From NCBI GenBank assembly GCA_012798265.1, contig JAAZNM010000007.1, positions 124,001 to 188,000 on the forward strand: DNA of 64,000 nucleotides, in the 5' to 3' direction. The position numbers were made by a program, and so were the translations under genes. This DNA is from Candidatus Roizmanbacteria bacterium (GTDB lineage: Bacteria; Patescibacteriota; Microgenomatia; UBA1406; GWC2-37-13). Positions 25,121 through 34,544 of this stretch are shown in pieces; position 1 is the first letter of the stretch, and each line of letters begins with the position of its first letter. The notes under the pieces were generated by a model, which worked only from the letters and a program-made list of their open reading frames with translations, searched no databases and had not been told where the DNA came from.

Positions 25121-26869
25121 ATGATAAAAGATCATATCGCTGCAAAAATCCGAGACGCTTTAAAAAAAATCGGGTGCGAAGTGACGGTGGTTGAGATCGA
25201 AGAACCTGTAAATCGCGCCTTCGGTGATTATTCGACGTCGGTTGCCCTTAGACTGGCGAAGACTATAAAACAACAGCCGCTTATTATTGCCAAAAAAATA
25301 GCCGAGGAAATATTGGCCGATAAATATATTCATAAGGCCGAAGCGGTTAAGCCAGGGTTTGTTAACTTCTGGCTTACCAAAGATTATCTGTTGAAACAAA
25401 CCAAAGACATTGTTCTTAAAAAAACAGAGTACGGAAAAACCAGCGTCTATGAAAATAAAAAAATTCTGATTGAATTTACCGATCCCAATCCGTTTAAGGA
25501 GTTTCATATCGGCCATCTATACAGCAATACCGTTGGCGAATCTTTGGCTCGGTTGTACCAAACGCTCTCTGCCGATATCAAAAGGGCCAACTATCAAGGA
25601 GATGTCGGCATGCATGTCGCCAAGTCAATATGGGGGTTAAAAAAACAGATGAAAGAAGACGGACTTTCTCTGGCAGATATCGAAAAAAAAGAATTAAATG
25701 AAAAAATAAAATATCTGGGAAAAAGTTATGCGTTAGGAGCAACCCTGTATGAAACAGACCAACAAGCAAAAGACGAGATCACTCAGTTGAACAAAAAAAT
25801 TTATGATAAAAACCCGGAGATAACAGACATCTATGAAAAAGGCCGGAGATGGAGTCTTGAATATTTCGAAAAAATTTACGATCGACTTGGCATGAAAGCA
25901 GTTCACGGCGGCAAGCACTTTGATTTCTACTATTTTGAAAGTCTGGTGGGCGGCAAAGGACTTGATCTGGTAAAAACTTTTATCCCTAAAGGAATTTTTG
26001 AAAAAAGTCAGGGAGCGATAATTTTCCCGGGCGAAAAATACGGACTTCATACCAGAGTCTTTATAAACTCTTTGGGATTGCCTACATATGAGGCAAAAGA
26101 ACTCGGATTGGCCATAAAAAAATCCGAAGATTTCGACTACGATCAGTCTATAGTCGTCACCGGCAATGAGATCAACGGTTATTTTAAGGTGTTGTTAAAA
26201 AGCCTTTCTCTTATAAGGCCTGATCTGGCTGCAAAAACCGTCCATATCGGCCACGGGATGGTCAAACTGCCTGAAGGCAAGATGTCGAGCCGAACGGGAA
26301 AGATCATTACCGGTTTGTCTTTGATCGAACAGACTAAAAAAGAGGTTATGAAAATAATCGAAAAGAGTAAAAAAATAGATTTAAAAGACAGGGAAACCAT
26401 CGCCGAAAAAGTCACTGTCGGGGCGATAAAGTATTCCCTTCTCAAAAACGGTATCGGCCACGATGTCATATTCGACATGAAAGAAACTTTATCTTTGGAA
26501 GGAAATTCAGGACCCTATCTTCAATATACTTATGCCCGCTGTCAGTCGGTTTTAAGGAACTGCCAGCTTGACTACAACCTAAACCCAGACGATATTGGGT
26601 TTTTGGAAGCTGAAGAAGTCAGTTTGTTGAGAGCCCTTGCCAAATATCCGGATACGGTCTGCCTTGCTGGGAACAATCTGTCACCCCATCTTATCTGCAA
26701 CTATCTATATGACCTATCCCAAAAATTCAATTATTTTTACCAGAAATTGCCGATTATCAAAACGGAAAAACAAACCAAGCGGTTAAGGCTTTTGCTAACC
26801 ACCGCCACCGCTCAAGTTGTCAAAAACGGTTTATTTCTTTTGGGTATAGAAACTGTTGATAGGATGTGA
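25121..26869 (+). CDS. argS: Arginyl-tRNA synthetase
   Basis: Class I aminoacyl-tRNA synthetase, about 582 residues. N-terminal Add-1 domain, then the HIGH motif in DPNPFKEFHIGHL, the KMSKS equivalent in EGKMSSRTGK, and the C-terminal helical DALR anticodon-binding domain (GPYLQYTYARCQS). Start taken at MIKDHIAAKIRDAL from the position of the -10 box. Two earlier in-frame starts exist (25103, 25115). Confidence 0.96.
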   Translation: MIKDHIAAKIRDALKKIGCEVTVVEIEEPVNRAFGDYSTSVALRLAKTIKQQPLIIAKKIAEEILADKYIHKAEAVKPGFVNFWLTKDYLLKQTKDIVLKKTEYGKTSVYENKKILIEFTDPNPFKEFHIGHLYSNTVGESLARLYQTLSADIKRANYQGDVGMHVAKSIWGLKKQMKEDGLSLADIEKKELNEKIKYLGKSYALGATLYETDQQAKDEITQLNKKIYDKNPEITDIYEKGRRWSLEYFEKIYDRLGMKAVHGGKHFDFYYFESLVGGKGLDLVKTFIPKGIFEKSQGAIIFPGEKYGLHTRVFINSLGLPTYEAKELGLAIKKSEDFDYDQSIVVTGNEINGYFKVLLKSLSLIRPDLAAKTVHIGHGMVKLPEGKMSSRTGKIITGLSLIEQTKKEVMKIIEKSKKIDLKDRETIAEKVTVGAIKYSLLKNGIGHDVIFDMKETLSLEGNSGPYLQYTYARCQSVLRNCQLDYNLNPDDIGFLEAEEVSLLRALAKYPDTVCLAGNNLSPHLICNYLYDLSQKFNYFYQKLPIIKTEKQTKRLRLLLTTATAQVVKNGLFLLGIETVDRM

Positions 26870-26891
26870 TTCCGGTTTGTTTAACAGGCTT

Positions 26892-26897
26892 TATAAT
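26892..26897 (+). promoter_or_regulatory. -10 box for radA
   Basis: TATAAT fourteen bases before the ATG at 26912; predicted UTR about eight bases. -35 not clear. Confidence 0.5.
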
Positions 26898-26911
26898 TTA
26901 AAAAGACGGTA

Positions 26912-28192
26912 ATGTCTTTATATATCTGTTCCAATTGTGGCTATGGGTCGGCTTCTTGGATAGGTCGTTGTCCGGACTGCCAGCAATGGGACACTTTAAA
27001 AAAACAAGCCGACGGCAAAGAAAAAAACAAAACGACCGACAAATTCGTCATCACCTCTTTTGCCAACGTCAAGCCGATAAACAATATCCGTTTGAAAACC
27101 GGAATTTTTGAATTTGATCGGGTTATCGGAGGAGGATTGGCACCAGACGAAGTTATATTGTTTACCGGAGAACCGGGAATCGGAAAATCAACTATTATTC
27201 TTCAGGCATTCCATAATCTCAAAACCCTGTACGTATCAGGAGAAGAGTCAGCGGAACAGGTTAAGGAACGAGTTGACAGATTGGGAATAAAGGAAAATAA
27301 AATCTCCTTTTCCAACAATCAGCAGGTCGAATCGATTATCGAAGGAATAAAAAACCACAGAAATTCTTTTCAAGTCATCATAATAGATTCTATCCAAACC
27401 ATTTACTCAAACAGCATTGAAGGAGCTCCCGGAAACATTAATCAGCTTAAAGAAACGGCCATGAAAATTATCGATATGGCCAAAAGTTTTAAAATACCTG
27501 TTATCCTGATAGGCCATGTCACCAAGGGAGGAGAGGTGGCCGGGCCAAAAACTCTGGAACATATGGTCGATGCCGTTCTTTCGTTTGAGGGCGAAAAGAT
27601 ATCCCATTTCAGAATACTGAGAGCAACCAAAAACCGCTTCGGAACTACGGAAGAAATCGGTATTTTTGAGATGACGGCTAAAGGGTTGTCTCAGGTGAAT
27701 AACCCTTTGGCATTTTTGGAGCCGGGAAACGGATCTTCCCCCGGAATGGCGATTGTCGGTATATCCGAGGGTAAAAGACCTATTTTTTTCGAGATCCAAA
27801 CGCTGGTCTCACCGACGATACTGGCTATTCCGAGAAGAATCGTAAAAGGAGTCGATTACAATAAAATATTGCTGTTGCTGGCGGTAATAAAAAAATATCT
27901 GAATCTCCCACTGGATAAATTTGATGTCTATATAAATGTTGTCGGCGGAGTCAGCGTTAAATCGCCGGCAGCTGATTTGGGAATAGCCGCTTCGATCATC
28001 TCCTCATTAAAAAACGTCCCCATCAAACAACATATAGTCTTTACCGGTGAGATCGGTCTTTTGGGCGAAACGAGAAAAGTCGTTTTTGAAGACAAAATCG
28101 TGTCCGAAGCTCAAAGACTAGGTTTTAAACAAATATACAGTTCAAAAAACCTTGCGAACATAAAACAGCTAAAGTCAAAGATCATTCCATAA
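26912..28192 (+). CDS. radA: DNA repair protein RadA
   Basis: 426 residues. Zinc finger at the N-terminus (C6, C9, C20, C23), RecA-like ATPase with Walker A GEPGIGKST (86-94), the RadA-specific KNRFG motif, and a C-terminal Lon-protease-like domain (VNVVGGVSVKSPAADL). A branch-migrating helicase acting in recombinational repair. The C-terminal 11 bases overlap the rodZ-like gene on the opposite strand. Confidence 0.96.
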   Translation: MSLYICSNCGYGSASWIGRCPDCQQWDTLKKQADGKEKNKTTDKFVITSFANVKPINNIRLKTGIFEFDRVIGGGLAPDEVILFTGEPGIGKSTIILQAFHNLKTLYVSGEESAEQVKERVDRLGIKENKISFSNNQQVESIIEGIKNHRNSFQVIIIDSIQTIYSNSIEGAPGNINQLKETAMKIIDMAKSFKIPVILIGHVTKGGEVAGPKTLEHMVDAVLSFEGEKISHFRILRATKNRFGTTEEIGIFEMTAKGLSQVNNPLAFLEPGNGSSPGMAIVGISEGKRPIFFEIQTLVSPTILAIPRRIVKGVDYNKILLLLAVIKKYLNLPLDKFDVYINVVGGVSVKSPAADLGIAASIISSLKNVPIKQHIVFTGEIGLLGETRKVVFEDKIVSEAQRLGFKQIYSSKNLANIKQLKSKIIP

Positions 28193-28802
28193 AAAAATCT
28201 TTTTTTATGCTGGTCTTTTTTCCGTTGGCTCCGACAACTTCAATAACCAAAGGGTTGCGCCCTTTCTGTAGCGGCATCTCATACTCAAACAAACCGTCTT
28301 TATTTTGATATATCCGCTCATTAAAAATATTGACGGTTGCCTCTTTATCGGTTTTCCCGATTATTTTTATCTTTTCTTCTTTTTTGAAATATGCGGTCCT
28401 GGGTGAAATTATCTCGACTTTTGGGGGAGACATATAAAGATTCAGTTGATAAACGAAGTACGCCACAAAAAGTGAAACCAAAAAAAACAAAATCCCGAAA
28501 AAATATTTTTTCGTCTCCGGAGCCAGATACTTGCCGGAAACTTTTTTTTTAAACCTTATATCCTCTTTTTTTTCGTAATCGCTGTTAAAAAAAGCCAAGG
28601 CTTTTTTATGGTCCAAGCCAAGAATTTTGGCGTAGTTTTTGATGATTCCGCTTATGTATATTTTTGAAGAAAAATTATTCCAATCGTTATTCTCTACGGC
28701 TTTTAAAAATTTTTCCCTGATGCAGATTTCTTTAGCTACATTTGAGAGCGACAGCCCTTTTTTTTCGCGGGTCTGTTTAAGCATTTCTCCTACTGAGATC
28801 AT
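28182..28802 (-). CDS. RodZ-like HTH membrane protein
   Basis: 206 residues. N-terminal HTH (about 5-70: VGEMLKQTREKKGLSLSNVA, then YISGIIKNYAKILGL), a basic linker, one TM helix (about 103-121), and an extracytoplasmic Ig-like domain (PPKVEIISPRTAYF ... GRNPLVIEVVGANG). The order HTH-TM-beta domain is that of RodZ, which links MreB to the wall machinery, though the outer domain looks like a bacterial Ig/glucodextranase-B type. Seven bases after efp, so likely the last gene of the heat-shock operon. Confidence 0.8.
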   Translation of the reverse strand: MISVGEMLKQTREKKGLSLSNVAKEICIREKFLKAVENNDWNNFSSKIYISGIIKNYAKILGLDHKKALAFFNSDYEKKEDIRFKKKVSGKYLAPETKKYFFGILFFLVSLFVAYFVYQLNLYMSPPKVEIISPRTAYFKKEEKIKIIGKTDKEATVNIFNERIYQNKDGLFEYEMPLQKGRNPLVIEVVGANGKKTSIKKDFFME

Positions 28803-28809
28803 ACTTTTT

Positions 28810-29376
28810 TTAAGTCTTAACTCTTTCGGAATAGGTACCGGTTTCCGGGTTGACCAGAATTACCTCACCCGCTTTGACAAAAAGAGGAACCATAATCGTC
28901 ACCCCGGTTTCAAGCTTGGCGGGTTTTTTCGCCCCTGATACCGTATCACCCTTAACCGCCTCTTCCGTCTCAACTACCTTCAACCTGACACTCATCGGCG
29001 GTCTGATATTCAAGGCTTTTTCGTTGCTTAAATAAACATATATTTTATCCCCTTCCTTTATGAAGGACGCCACTTCTCCGACGATTTGGAGCGGGACCGG
29101 ATACTGATTATATGTCCGTTCATCCATGAAATAAAGATTTTCGGCGTCTTTATAAAGGAACTGCATCTCAATAGATTCGACATCGAGAGTCTCGACCTGC
29201 TCGTTTGATTTGAAAGTATAGTCGATATTTTTTCCCGAAAGGATATTCTTTATCTTGGTTTTCATTAACGCCGACCCTTTGCCTGGAGAATAAAAATCGG
29301 CTTTCTGTATCTGCCAAATTTCGTTTTGGTATTTTACAAACTCCCCTTTTTTTAGGTTTCCGGCATTAGTGCGCAT
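28810..29376 (-). CDS. efp: Elongation factor P
   Basis: 188 residues, three beta-barrel domains. Binds between P and E sites and rescues ribosomes stalled at polyproline. The domain I loop reads S-P-G-K-G-S-A, so the modifiable lysine is present (Lys 33, equivalent to E. coli Lys 34). The middle and C-terminal OB domains have FMDERTYNQYP and GDTVSGAKKPAKLETG. Upstream in the same operon (22 bases away) lies an EpmA-type ligase that could modify Lys 33. Confidence 0.96.
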   Translation of the reverse strand: MRTNAGNLKKGEFVKYQNEIWQIQKADFYSPGKGSALMKTKIKNILSGKNIDYTFKSNEQVETLDVESIEMQFLYKDAENLYFMDERTYNQYPVPLQIVGEVASFIKEGDKIYVYLSNEKALNIRPPMSVRLKVVETEEAVKGDTVSGAKKPAKLETGVTIMVPLFVKAGEVILVNPETGTYSERVKT

Positions 29377-29398
29377 ATGTCAAGTATTAATTTATTGA

Positions 29399-30421
29399 TT
29401 ATTCAATGTCAATCAATTTTATTTCCTTTATGGAACGGGCGTCGGCGAAGATCATAGCTAGTCTTTCGAATCCTACGGCAACTCCCGAACAATCCACAAG
29501 CCCATATTTTAACGCTTCTATGAACCCTTTGTCAACGGTATGTCCGGTCTTACCGGCTTTTTTCCGTTTTATGTCTTCTTGTTCGAACCTGATTGACTGC
29601 TCTTTCCAGTCGGTTAATTCCGTGTAGCAATCCCCCAATTCTATGCCGGCGACATAAAACTCAAATCTCTGCGATGTCTTACCGTCAGGATTTAACTTCG
29701 CTAAGGCGGCAAACTCTTTCGGGTAGTCGTATATTAGCGTTGGATAACCGTTAACTCCAAGATTCGGTTCTATCTCAGATGTATAGATCTGAGACCAAAG
29801 GTCTTCATAACCAAAACCTTTGGAACGGTAGCCTTTTTTTTCGGCCTTATTGATGAAGGCCTTCTGGTCAAACAGTTCTTTCTCTTTTATTCCGGCATAT
29901 TTTTCAAAAGCGTCCGCCACCGAGATTTTTTCCCACTGTCCCAGTGATATTTTTTGTCCCTGATATGTTATCGTCTTGCTTTTTCCTGCCCCAGATTTAT
30001 CGGCAGACAGATGCCGACTGACATAACCAAGCATTTCCAAAAGTTCGTCCGCTATACCCCAATAATCGGTCTTTGTCTTATAAAATTCTAGCATCATAAA
30101 CTCAAAAGAATGCAGAGTGGATGAAGGATCGCTGTTCCTGAACGACTTTCCCAGATAAAAACAGTCCTTTATCCCATATGACAACAACCGCTTCAGAAAA
30201 AGTTCCGGGGAAGGAGTAAGATATAGCTTTTCTTTCTGCGACAGATATCTGAAGTCGGTTTCGAATACCTCCAGATATGACTCGGGGATCAAACTGGGAG
30301 ACAGGATCGGAAGATCAACTTCAAGGTAGTTTTTTTTGTTTAAAAAATCTATTACTGATTTTTTTACATCTATATAGATTTTGTATTTAGTCAGGTTATC
30401 AGTGTTGGTTATTATCTTCAT
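29399..30421 (-). CDS. epmA: EpmA-type EF-P lysine ligase (LysRS paralogue without anticodon domain)
   Basis: 340 residues: only the class II catalytic core of a lysyl-tRNA synthetase. There is no N-terminal OB anticodon domain. Class II motif 2 is in [19 protein letters not shown] (EpmA: F-R-N-x-x-x-x-x-x-H-N-P-E-F-T-M-L-E) and motif 3 in [12 protein letters not shown]. The blocks [22 protein letters not shown] and [13 protein letters not shown] match E. coli EpmA closely. EpmA attaches (R)-beta-lysine to EF-P; the mutase EpmB is not in the window, so it may use lysine itself. It overlaps dnaJ and is followed by efp, its expected target. Confidence 0.9.
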   Translation of the reverse strand: MKIITNTDNLTKYKIYIDVKKSVIDFLNKKNYLEVDLPILSPSLIPESYLEVFETDFRYLSQKEKLYLTPSPELFLKRLLSYGIKDCFYLGKSFRNSDPSSTLHSFEFMMLEFYKTKTDYWGIADELLEMLGYVSRHLSADKSGAGKSKTITYQGQKISLGQWEKISVADAFEKYAGIKEKELFDQKAFINKAEKKGYRSKGFGYEDLWSQIYTSEIEPNLGVNGYPTLIYDYPKEFAALAKLNPDGKTSQRFEFYVAGIELGDCYTELTDWKEQSIRFEQEDIKRKKAGKTGHTVDKGFIEALKYGLVDCSGVAVGFERLAMIFADARSIKEIKLIDIE

Positions 30422-31266
30422 GCCTCTGTTTTTAGCTCTTCAAGGATCCGCCGTACTTTCGAAGAGACCCTTTCCGGAATGTTTATTCTGTATATCACGT
30501 ACTGGTCCCCTTTCCGGGAAGAGTTGGGATAGGGAATACCCTCGCCACGCAGCCTGACCGTAGTTCCGACCTGGGTACCGGGACGGATCTTCAAGCGAAC
30601 CTTACCATGAATGGTCGGGACTTCGACAGATCCCCCCAAAACCGCCAAGGGATAAGATATCTCTTTTTCCAAATATATATCCTGACCGTCTCTCTTAAAA
30701 TAAGGGTGGGGGTTAACCTTGACCAAAACATCAAAATCGGAAAACCTTATCCTGGTCCCATCGTCAACGCCGGCCGGAATCCTTATTTTTTTACTCTCGC
30801 CCTTTATCACCGTTTGTTTCTCTGCACCCCGGACAGCTTCATCAAAGTCTAGAACGACCTGAAAAACCGACCGTCTGCTTCTTGATCTTGAAGACGAGAA
30901 GGGTGATCTGACACCAAAAAATTGTTCGAAAATCTCGAACGGATCGGAAAAACCTTCGAAGTTGATTCCTTCAAAAGGTGACCCTTGACCGCCAAAGTTG
31001 GTATAAGTGTATGAAAAAGGACCTTGGGAAGAAGAAGCGGCTCCGCTCCGAGAAAAAGCCTCCGGACCCAGTTCGTCGTAACTTGACCTTTTACGCGGAT
31101 CAGACAAAACCTCATAGGCTTTATTTATTTCCTTAAATCTCTCCTCCGCCTCGCTGGTTTTATTCCGGTCCGGATGCCATTTTAGAGCCTGTTTGCGATA
31201 AGCCGTTTTTATCTCTTGGTCGCTGGCGTTTTTTGAAACACCCAGTACTTCATAAAAATCTCTCAT
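30418..31266 (-). CDS. dnaJ: J-domain co-chaperone without zinc finger (type II DnaJ/CbpA-like)
   Basis: 282 residues. J domain with the HPD motif at 31-33, a G/F-rich linker (about 75-125), then two C-terminal substrate-binding beta domains. The CxxCxGxG zinc repeats of classical DnaJ are absent, so it is a type II (CbpA/DnaJB) protein. It stimulates DnaK ATPase and passes clients to it. It follows dnaK by 15 bases, taking the place dnaJ usually holds. Confidence 0.93.
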   Translation of the reverse strand: MRDFYEVLGVSKNASDQEIKTAYRKQALKWHPDRNKTSEAEERFKEINKAYEVLSDPRKRSSYDELGPEAFSRSGAASSSQGPFSYTYTNFGGQGSPFEGINFEGFSDPFEIFEQFFGVRSPFSSSRSRSRRSVFQVVLDFDEAVRGAEKQTVIKGESKKIRIPAGVDDGTRIRFSDFDVLVKVNPHPYFKRDGQDIYLEKEISYPLAVLGGSVEVPTIHGKVRLKIRPGTQVGTTVRLRGEGIPYPNSSRKGDQYVIYRINIPERVSSKVRRILEELKTEA

Positions 31267-31281
31267 AAAAAAACCGTGTGT

Positions 31282-33165
31282 TTAGTTAATAACCTCTCCT
31301 TCTTCAACTTTTTTGTCTTTGTTTTTATCGCCGCTTTGTTTATCGTCGGCCTTGGGAACTTCGCCAGGCTGTTTTTGCTGATACATATACTGGCCGATTT
31401 TCTGCAGACTTTCCGACAGGTCTTTGGTTTTATTTTCAATGTCTTCGGGAGTCCCCTTGTCAAGTACATCTTTCAAAGCCTTTATCTTACCATCCACCTC
31501 TGACCTGACTTCTTTTGGAGCTTTATCGCCTGCGTCTTTTAATGATTTTTCCGAAACATAGATCATATTCTCGGCTTTGTTTTTTGCCTCGATTTTTTCT
31601 TTTTCTTTTTTATCCTCGTCGGCATGTTTTTCCGCCTCGTTTTTCATCCTGTCGATCTCCTCTTTGGTTAAACCGGTTGATCCGGTAATTTTAATGCTCT
31701 GAGCCTTTCCCGTGGCTTTATCTTTTGCGGTTACCGTCAAAATACCGCTGGCGTCGATGTCAAAGGCCACCTCCACTTGAGGCACTCCCCGGGGAGCCGG
31801 CGGAATACCGTCCAATATGAATCTTCCCAAAGATTTGTTATCTTTGGCCATTGATCTTTCTCCTTGCAGAATATGAATCTCGACCTGGGTCTGATTATCC
31901 GCGGCCGTCGAAAATACCTCCGATTTTGTCGTCGGGATAGTCGTATTCCGACTGATCAATGGAGTCATCACTCCTCCGAGAGTTTCAACCCCCAAGGTCA
32001 ATGGAGTGACATCCAACAAAACGACATCTTTCGTCTCCCCGGTCAAAACTCCAGCTTGAATGGCGGCGCCGACAGCCACAACTTCATCGGGATTGACGGA
32101 TCGATTCGGTTCCTTGCCGAAAAACTCCCTAACCTTTTCTATTACCTTAGGCATTCTCGTCATACCACCGACCAGAACCACCTCATCTATCTTTGTTGTC
32201 TCTGTTTTGGCATCCTTCAAGCAGGCCTTAACCGGAACAAAAGTCTTGTCAATAAGCTGACCAACCAAAGACTCCAACTTGGCCCGGGTAAGCTTGGTAA
32301 CCAAATGAAGCGGTTGGTTGTCTCTTACCGTAATAAACGGCAGGTTTACCTCAGCCTCAAGAGAAGAAGATAGCTCTATCTTGGCTTTTTCAGCCGCGTC
32401 TCTTAATCGCTGCAACGCCTGGGCATCTTTTTTCAAATCTATACCGTTGTCTTTTTTAAACTCATCGGCCAGATAATCTAGAATAACCTTATCAAAATCA
32501 TCGCCTCCAAGATGGGTATCGCCGTTGGTGGCCTTAACCTGGAAGACGCCTTCGCCCAGTTCCAACACGGTTATATCAAAAGTCCCGCCGCCGAGATCGT
32601 ATACGGCTATCGTATGGGCGTGTTTTTTGTCAAGACCATATGCCAACGATGCCGCCGTAGGTTCATTGATAATCCTGACCACTTCTAATCCGGCCACTTC
32701 GCCCGCTTGTTTGGTCGCCTGACGCTGCGAATCGTCAAAATATGCGGGAACGGTAATAACGGCTTTATCAACCTTCTCTCCCAAGTAACTTTCGGCGTCC
32801 TTTTTTATTTTTTGAAGAATCTGGGCCGAGATTTCTTGAGGAGTAAAGGTTTTACCAGATACTTCGACTACCGCCATCTGATCTCTACCTTCTTTTATAT
32901 TGTAAGGCAACCATTTGGCATCGTTTTTAATCGACTCATCGGAGTAGCGCCGACCCATAAGTCTTTTAATAGAAAAGATCGTATTTTTCGGGTTGATAAC
33001 GATCTGTCTTTTGGCGACATCGCCGACGATCCTCTTAATCGGATCAACCACCGAAGGAATGACGTTCCTTCCTTCTTGGGAATGGATAACTTTTGGCTTG
33101 CCGCCTTCCATAACGGCCACACAAGAGTTGGTTGTTCCCAGATCTATACCAATAATTTTGCTCAT
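31282..33165 (-). CDS. dnaK: Chaperone DnaK (Hsp70)
   Basis: 627 residues, full length. ATPase domain with [14 protein letters not shown], the phosphate-2 block [10 protein letters not shown] and [10 protein letters not shown]; substrate-binding domain with [11 protein letters not shown] and a C-terminal helical lid ending in a charged tail (E-E-G-E-V-I-N). Cotranscribed with grpE and dnaJ. No Shine-Dalgarno sequence precedes the ATG. Confidence 0.98.
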   Translation of the reverse strand: MSKIIGIDLGTTNSCVAVMEGGKPKVIHSQEGRNVIPSVVDPIKRIVGDVAKRQIVINPKNTIFSIKRLMGRRYSDESIKNDAKWLPYNIKEGRDQMAVVEVSGKTFTPQEISAQILQKIKKDAESYLGEKVDKAVITVPAYFDDSQRQATKQAGEVAGLEVVRIINEPTAASLAYGLDKKHAHTIAVYDLGGGTFDITVLELGEGVFQVKATNGDTHLGGDDFDKVILDYLADEFKKDNGIDLKKDAQALQRLRDAAEKAKIELSSSLEAEVNLPFITVRDNQPLHLVTKLTRAKLESLVGQLIDKTFVPVKACLKDAKTETTKIDEVVLVGGMTRMPKVIEKVREFFGKEPNRSVNPDEVVAVGAAIQAGVLTGETKDVVLLDVTPLTLGVETLGGVMTPLISRNTTIPTTKSEVFSTAADNQTQVEIHILQGERSMAKDNKSLGRFILDGIPPAPRGVPQVEVAFDIDASGILTVTAKDKATGKAQSIKITGSTGLTKEEIDRMKNEAEKHADEDKKEKEKIEAKNKAENMIYVSEKSLKDAGDKAPKEVRSEVDGKIKALKDVLDKGTPEDIENKTKDLSESLQKIGQYMYQQKQPGEVPKADDKQSGDKNKDKKVEEGEVIN

Positions 33166-33189
33166 AGATATAAAAAAATAAACTAATAA

Positions 33190-33678
33190 TTAATTTTGCC
33201 TTGTGGTTTTTTTGCCGACCTTTACTTGAGCCGGCCTTAACACTCGACCTTCGTACCGATAGCCTTTTTTTATGACTTCGACCACCATATTGTCCTTATC
33301 TCCAGCCACAATCTCAACTGCTTCGGCTGAAAATGGGTCAAATTCCCTATTCAGAACCGCTATTTCCTCAACCCCTAAGCCAGACAAGATTTGCCAAAGA
33401 TTATTTTTGACGATCGCAAGCCCTTCGTCTTTTATGAAAACTTCGGCTTTTTCCAGACTGTCCAATACGGGCAACATCTTCAATATCATCTGACCGATGA
33501 CGTTTTTTTTGTAAGACTCTTTTTCTTCGGACACTCTTTTCTCGAGATTCTGATAGTCGGCCAAAGCTCTCAAATATTTATTTCTATAAGCCTCTATTTC
33601 CTTTTTCAGACTGTCCGTTTCCCCTTTGGTCTTTTTATTCTCATCAGTCGAATTATTCTGGCTGTTTTTTTTGTCCAT
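33190..33678 (-). CDS. grpE: Nucleotide exchange factor GrpE
   Basis: 162 residues. Charged N-terminal tail, a long coiled coil (about 20-85, LRALADYQNLEKRV) and the C-terminal beta domain with the family ending V-x-x-V-x-x-x-G-Y-x-x-x-x-R-V-L-R-P-A-x-V. Releases ADP from DnaK. Between hrcA and dnaK in the conserved order. Confidence 0.95.
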   Translation of the reverse strand: MDKKNSQNNSTDENKKTKGETDSLKKEIEAYRNKYLRALADYQNLEKRVSEEKESYKKNVIGQMILKMLPVLDSLEKAEVFIKDEGLAIVKNNLWQILSGLGVEEIAVLNREFDPFSAEAVEIVAGDKDNMVVEVIKKGYRYEGRVLRPAQVKVGKKTTRQN

Positions 33679-33703
33679 AAAATAAGCTAATAACTTGCAA
33701 GTT

Positions 33704-34444
33704 TTAGATCCTTTGCTCTTTAAAAATATTTTCTATCAGGTTGGAAAAATACTTGATCTGAGGAGTAATTACTTCGTAATACATTCTTTTAGGTCCGACG
33801 ACGCCGATAATCCCTTTTATAGACTCTCCCTCAAATTCCCCGAAAACACTGGCACACGATTCAAAATTCGGATCGCGAAAATCCTCTTCGCCAAGCATAA
33901 AAATTATCTCTTCCTCAACTTTTCCGAAATCGTCAACTATTTTTTCCCAAAATGCAACTTCATCGAGCCTTTCAAATAGATTTTTAGAAAGGCTCAAATT
34001 AAGGAACTCCTGGTTCTCGAGCAAATTAGCTATTCCTGAATAGTAAATATCACCCACGTTGGTAGCCGCCAAAGAAAGCATGCCGGTACGGTGAGACAAT
34101 ACTTTTGTCGCCTGAGAAAGAAGCCGGTGGGCTTCCCGACGTTCATCCCAGATACTGTTTTTGTAGGCGACTTCGTCAGTTGTCGACATTTCTTTTTCTT
34201 TCATGATATTTTTTATGTAAAACCGAAAGCCCTTGGCCGAAGGAACCCTGCCCGAGGAAAAATGATTTTTTTTAAGATAGTTTTTTTTAGCAAGTTCGAC
34301 CATCTCGTTACGAATCGTTGCCGGGGAAACCCCCAGTTTGTATTTTTTTTCGATTATCTCAGAACCGACGGCCATTCCTGTTTCGGTATATTCCTTGATA
34401 ATCGCCTTAAGGATATCTATCTGCCTGTGAGTTAGTTCGTCCAT
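33704..34444 (-). CDS. hrcA: Heat-inducible repressor HrcA (compact form)
   Basis: 246 residues against about 340 in Bacillus. The N-terminal winged helix is clear (LTHRQIDILKAIIKEYTETG, then GVSPATIRNEMVEL, then F-S-S-G-R-V-P-S-A-K-G-F-R), matching the HrcA signature. The C-terminal GAF-like part is shortened, probably lacking much of the inserted dimerisation domain. HrcA binds CIRCE operators; a CIRCE-like repeat overlaps this gene's own promoter at 34481-34507, so autorepression is expected. Confidence 0.93.
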   Translation of the reverse strand: MDELTHRQIDILKAIIKEYTETGMAVGSEIIEKKYKLGVSPATIRNEMVELAKKNYLKKNHFSSGRVPSAKGFRFYIKNIMKEKEMSTTDEVAYKNSIWDERREAHRLLSQATKVLSHRTGMLSLAATNVGDIYYSGIANLLENQEFLNLSLSKNLFERLDEVAFWEKIVDDFGKVEEEIIFMLGEEDFRDPNFESCASVFGEFEGESIKGIIGVVGPKRMYYEVITPQIKYFSNLIENIFKEQRI

Positions 34445-34480
34445 ATTATTTAATTTTAATCAAAATTGTCTTCGATGCAA

Positions 34481-34507
34481 TTAGCAATAATATAACAACT
34501 CTGCTAA
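34481..34507 (-). promoter_or_regulatory. CIRCE-like HrcA operator
   Basis: TTAGCA and TGCTAA arms separated by 15 bases, the exact geometry of CIRCE (TTAGCACTC, nine bases, GAGTGCTAA). The outer six positions of each arm are perfect; the inner three differ from consensus. It overlaps the -10 box of the hrcA promoter. Confidence 0.8.
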
Positions 34508-34517
34508 CAGATGTCAA
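34489..34517 (-). promoter_or_regulatory. hrcA operon promoter
   Basis: Perfect TTGACA (34512-34517), 17-base spacer and TATATT (34489-34494) on the minus strand. Leader of about 37 bases to hrcA. The CIRCE-like repeat covers the -10 box and most of the spacer, so HrcA binding should block polymerase. Confidence 0.85.
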
Positions 34518-34533
34518 GCGGAAAATTTCGTGA

Positions 34534-34539
34534 TAGAAT
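34534..34539 (+). promoter_or_regulatory. -10 box for nfo
   Basis: TAGAAT ending five bases before the ATG at 34545, predicting a leaderless transcript. Lies about 20 bases from the divergent hrcA -35. Confidence 0.5.
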
Positions 34540-34544
34540 AAGGT

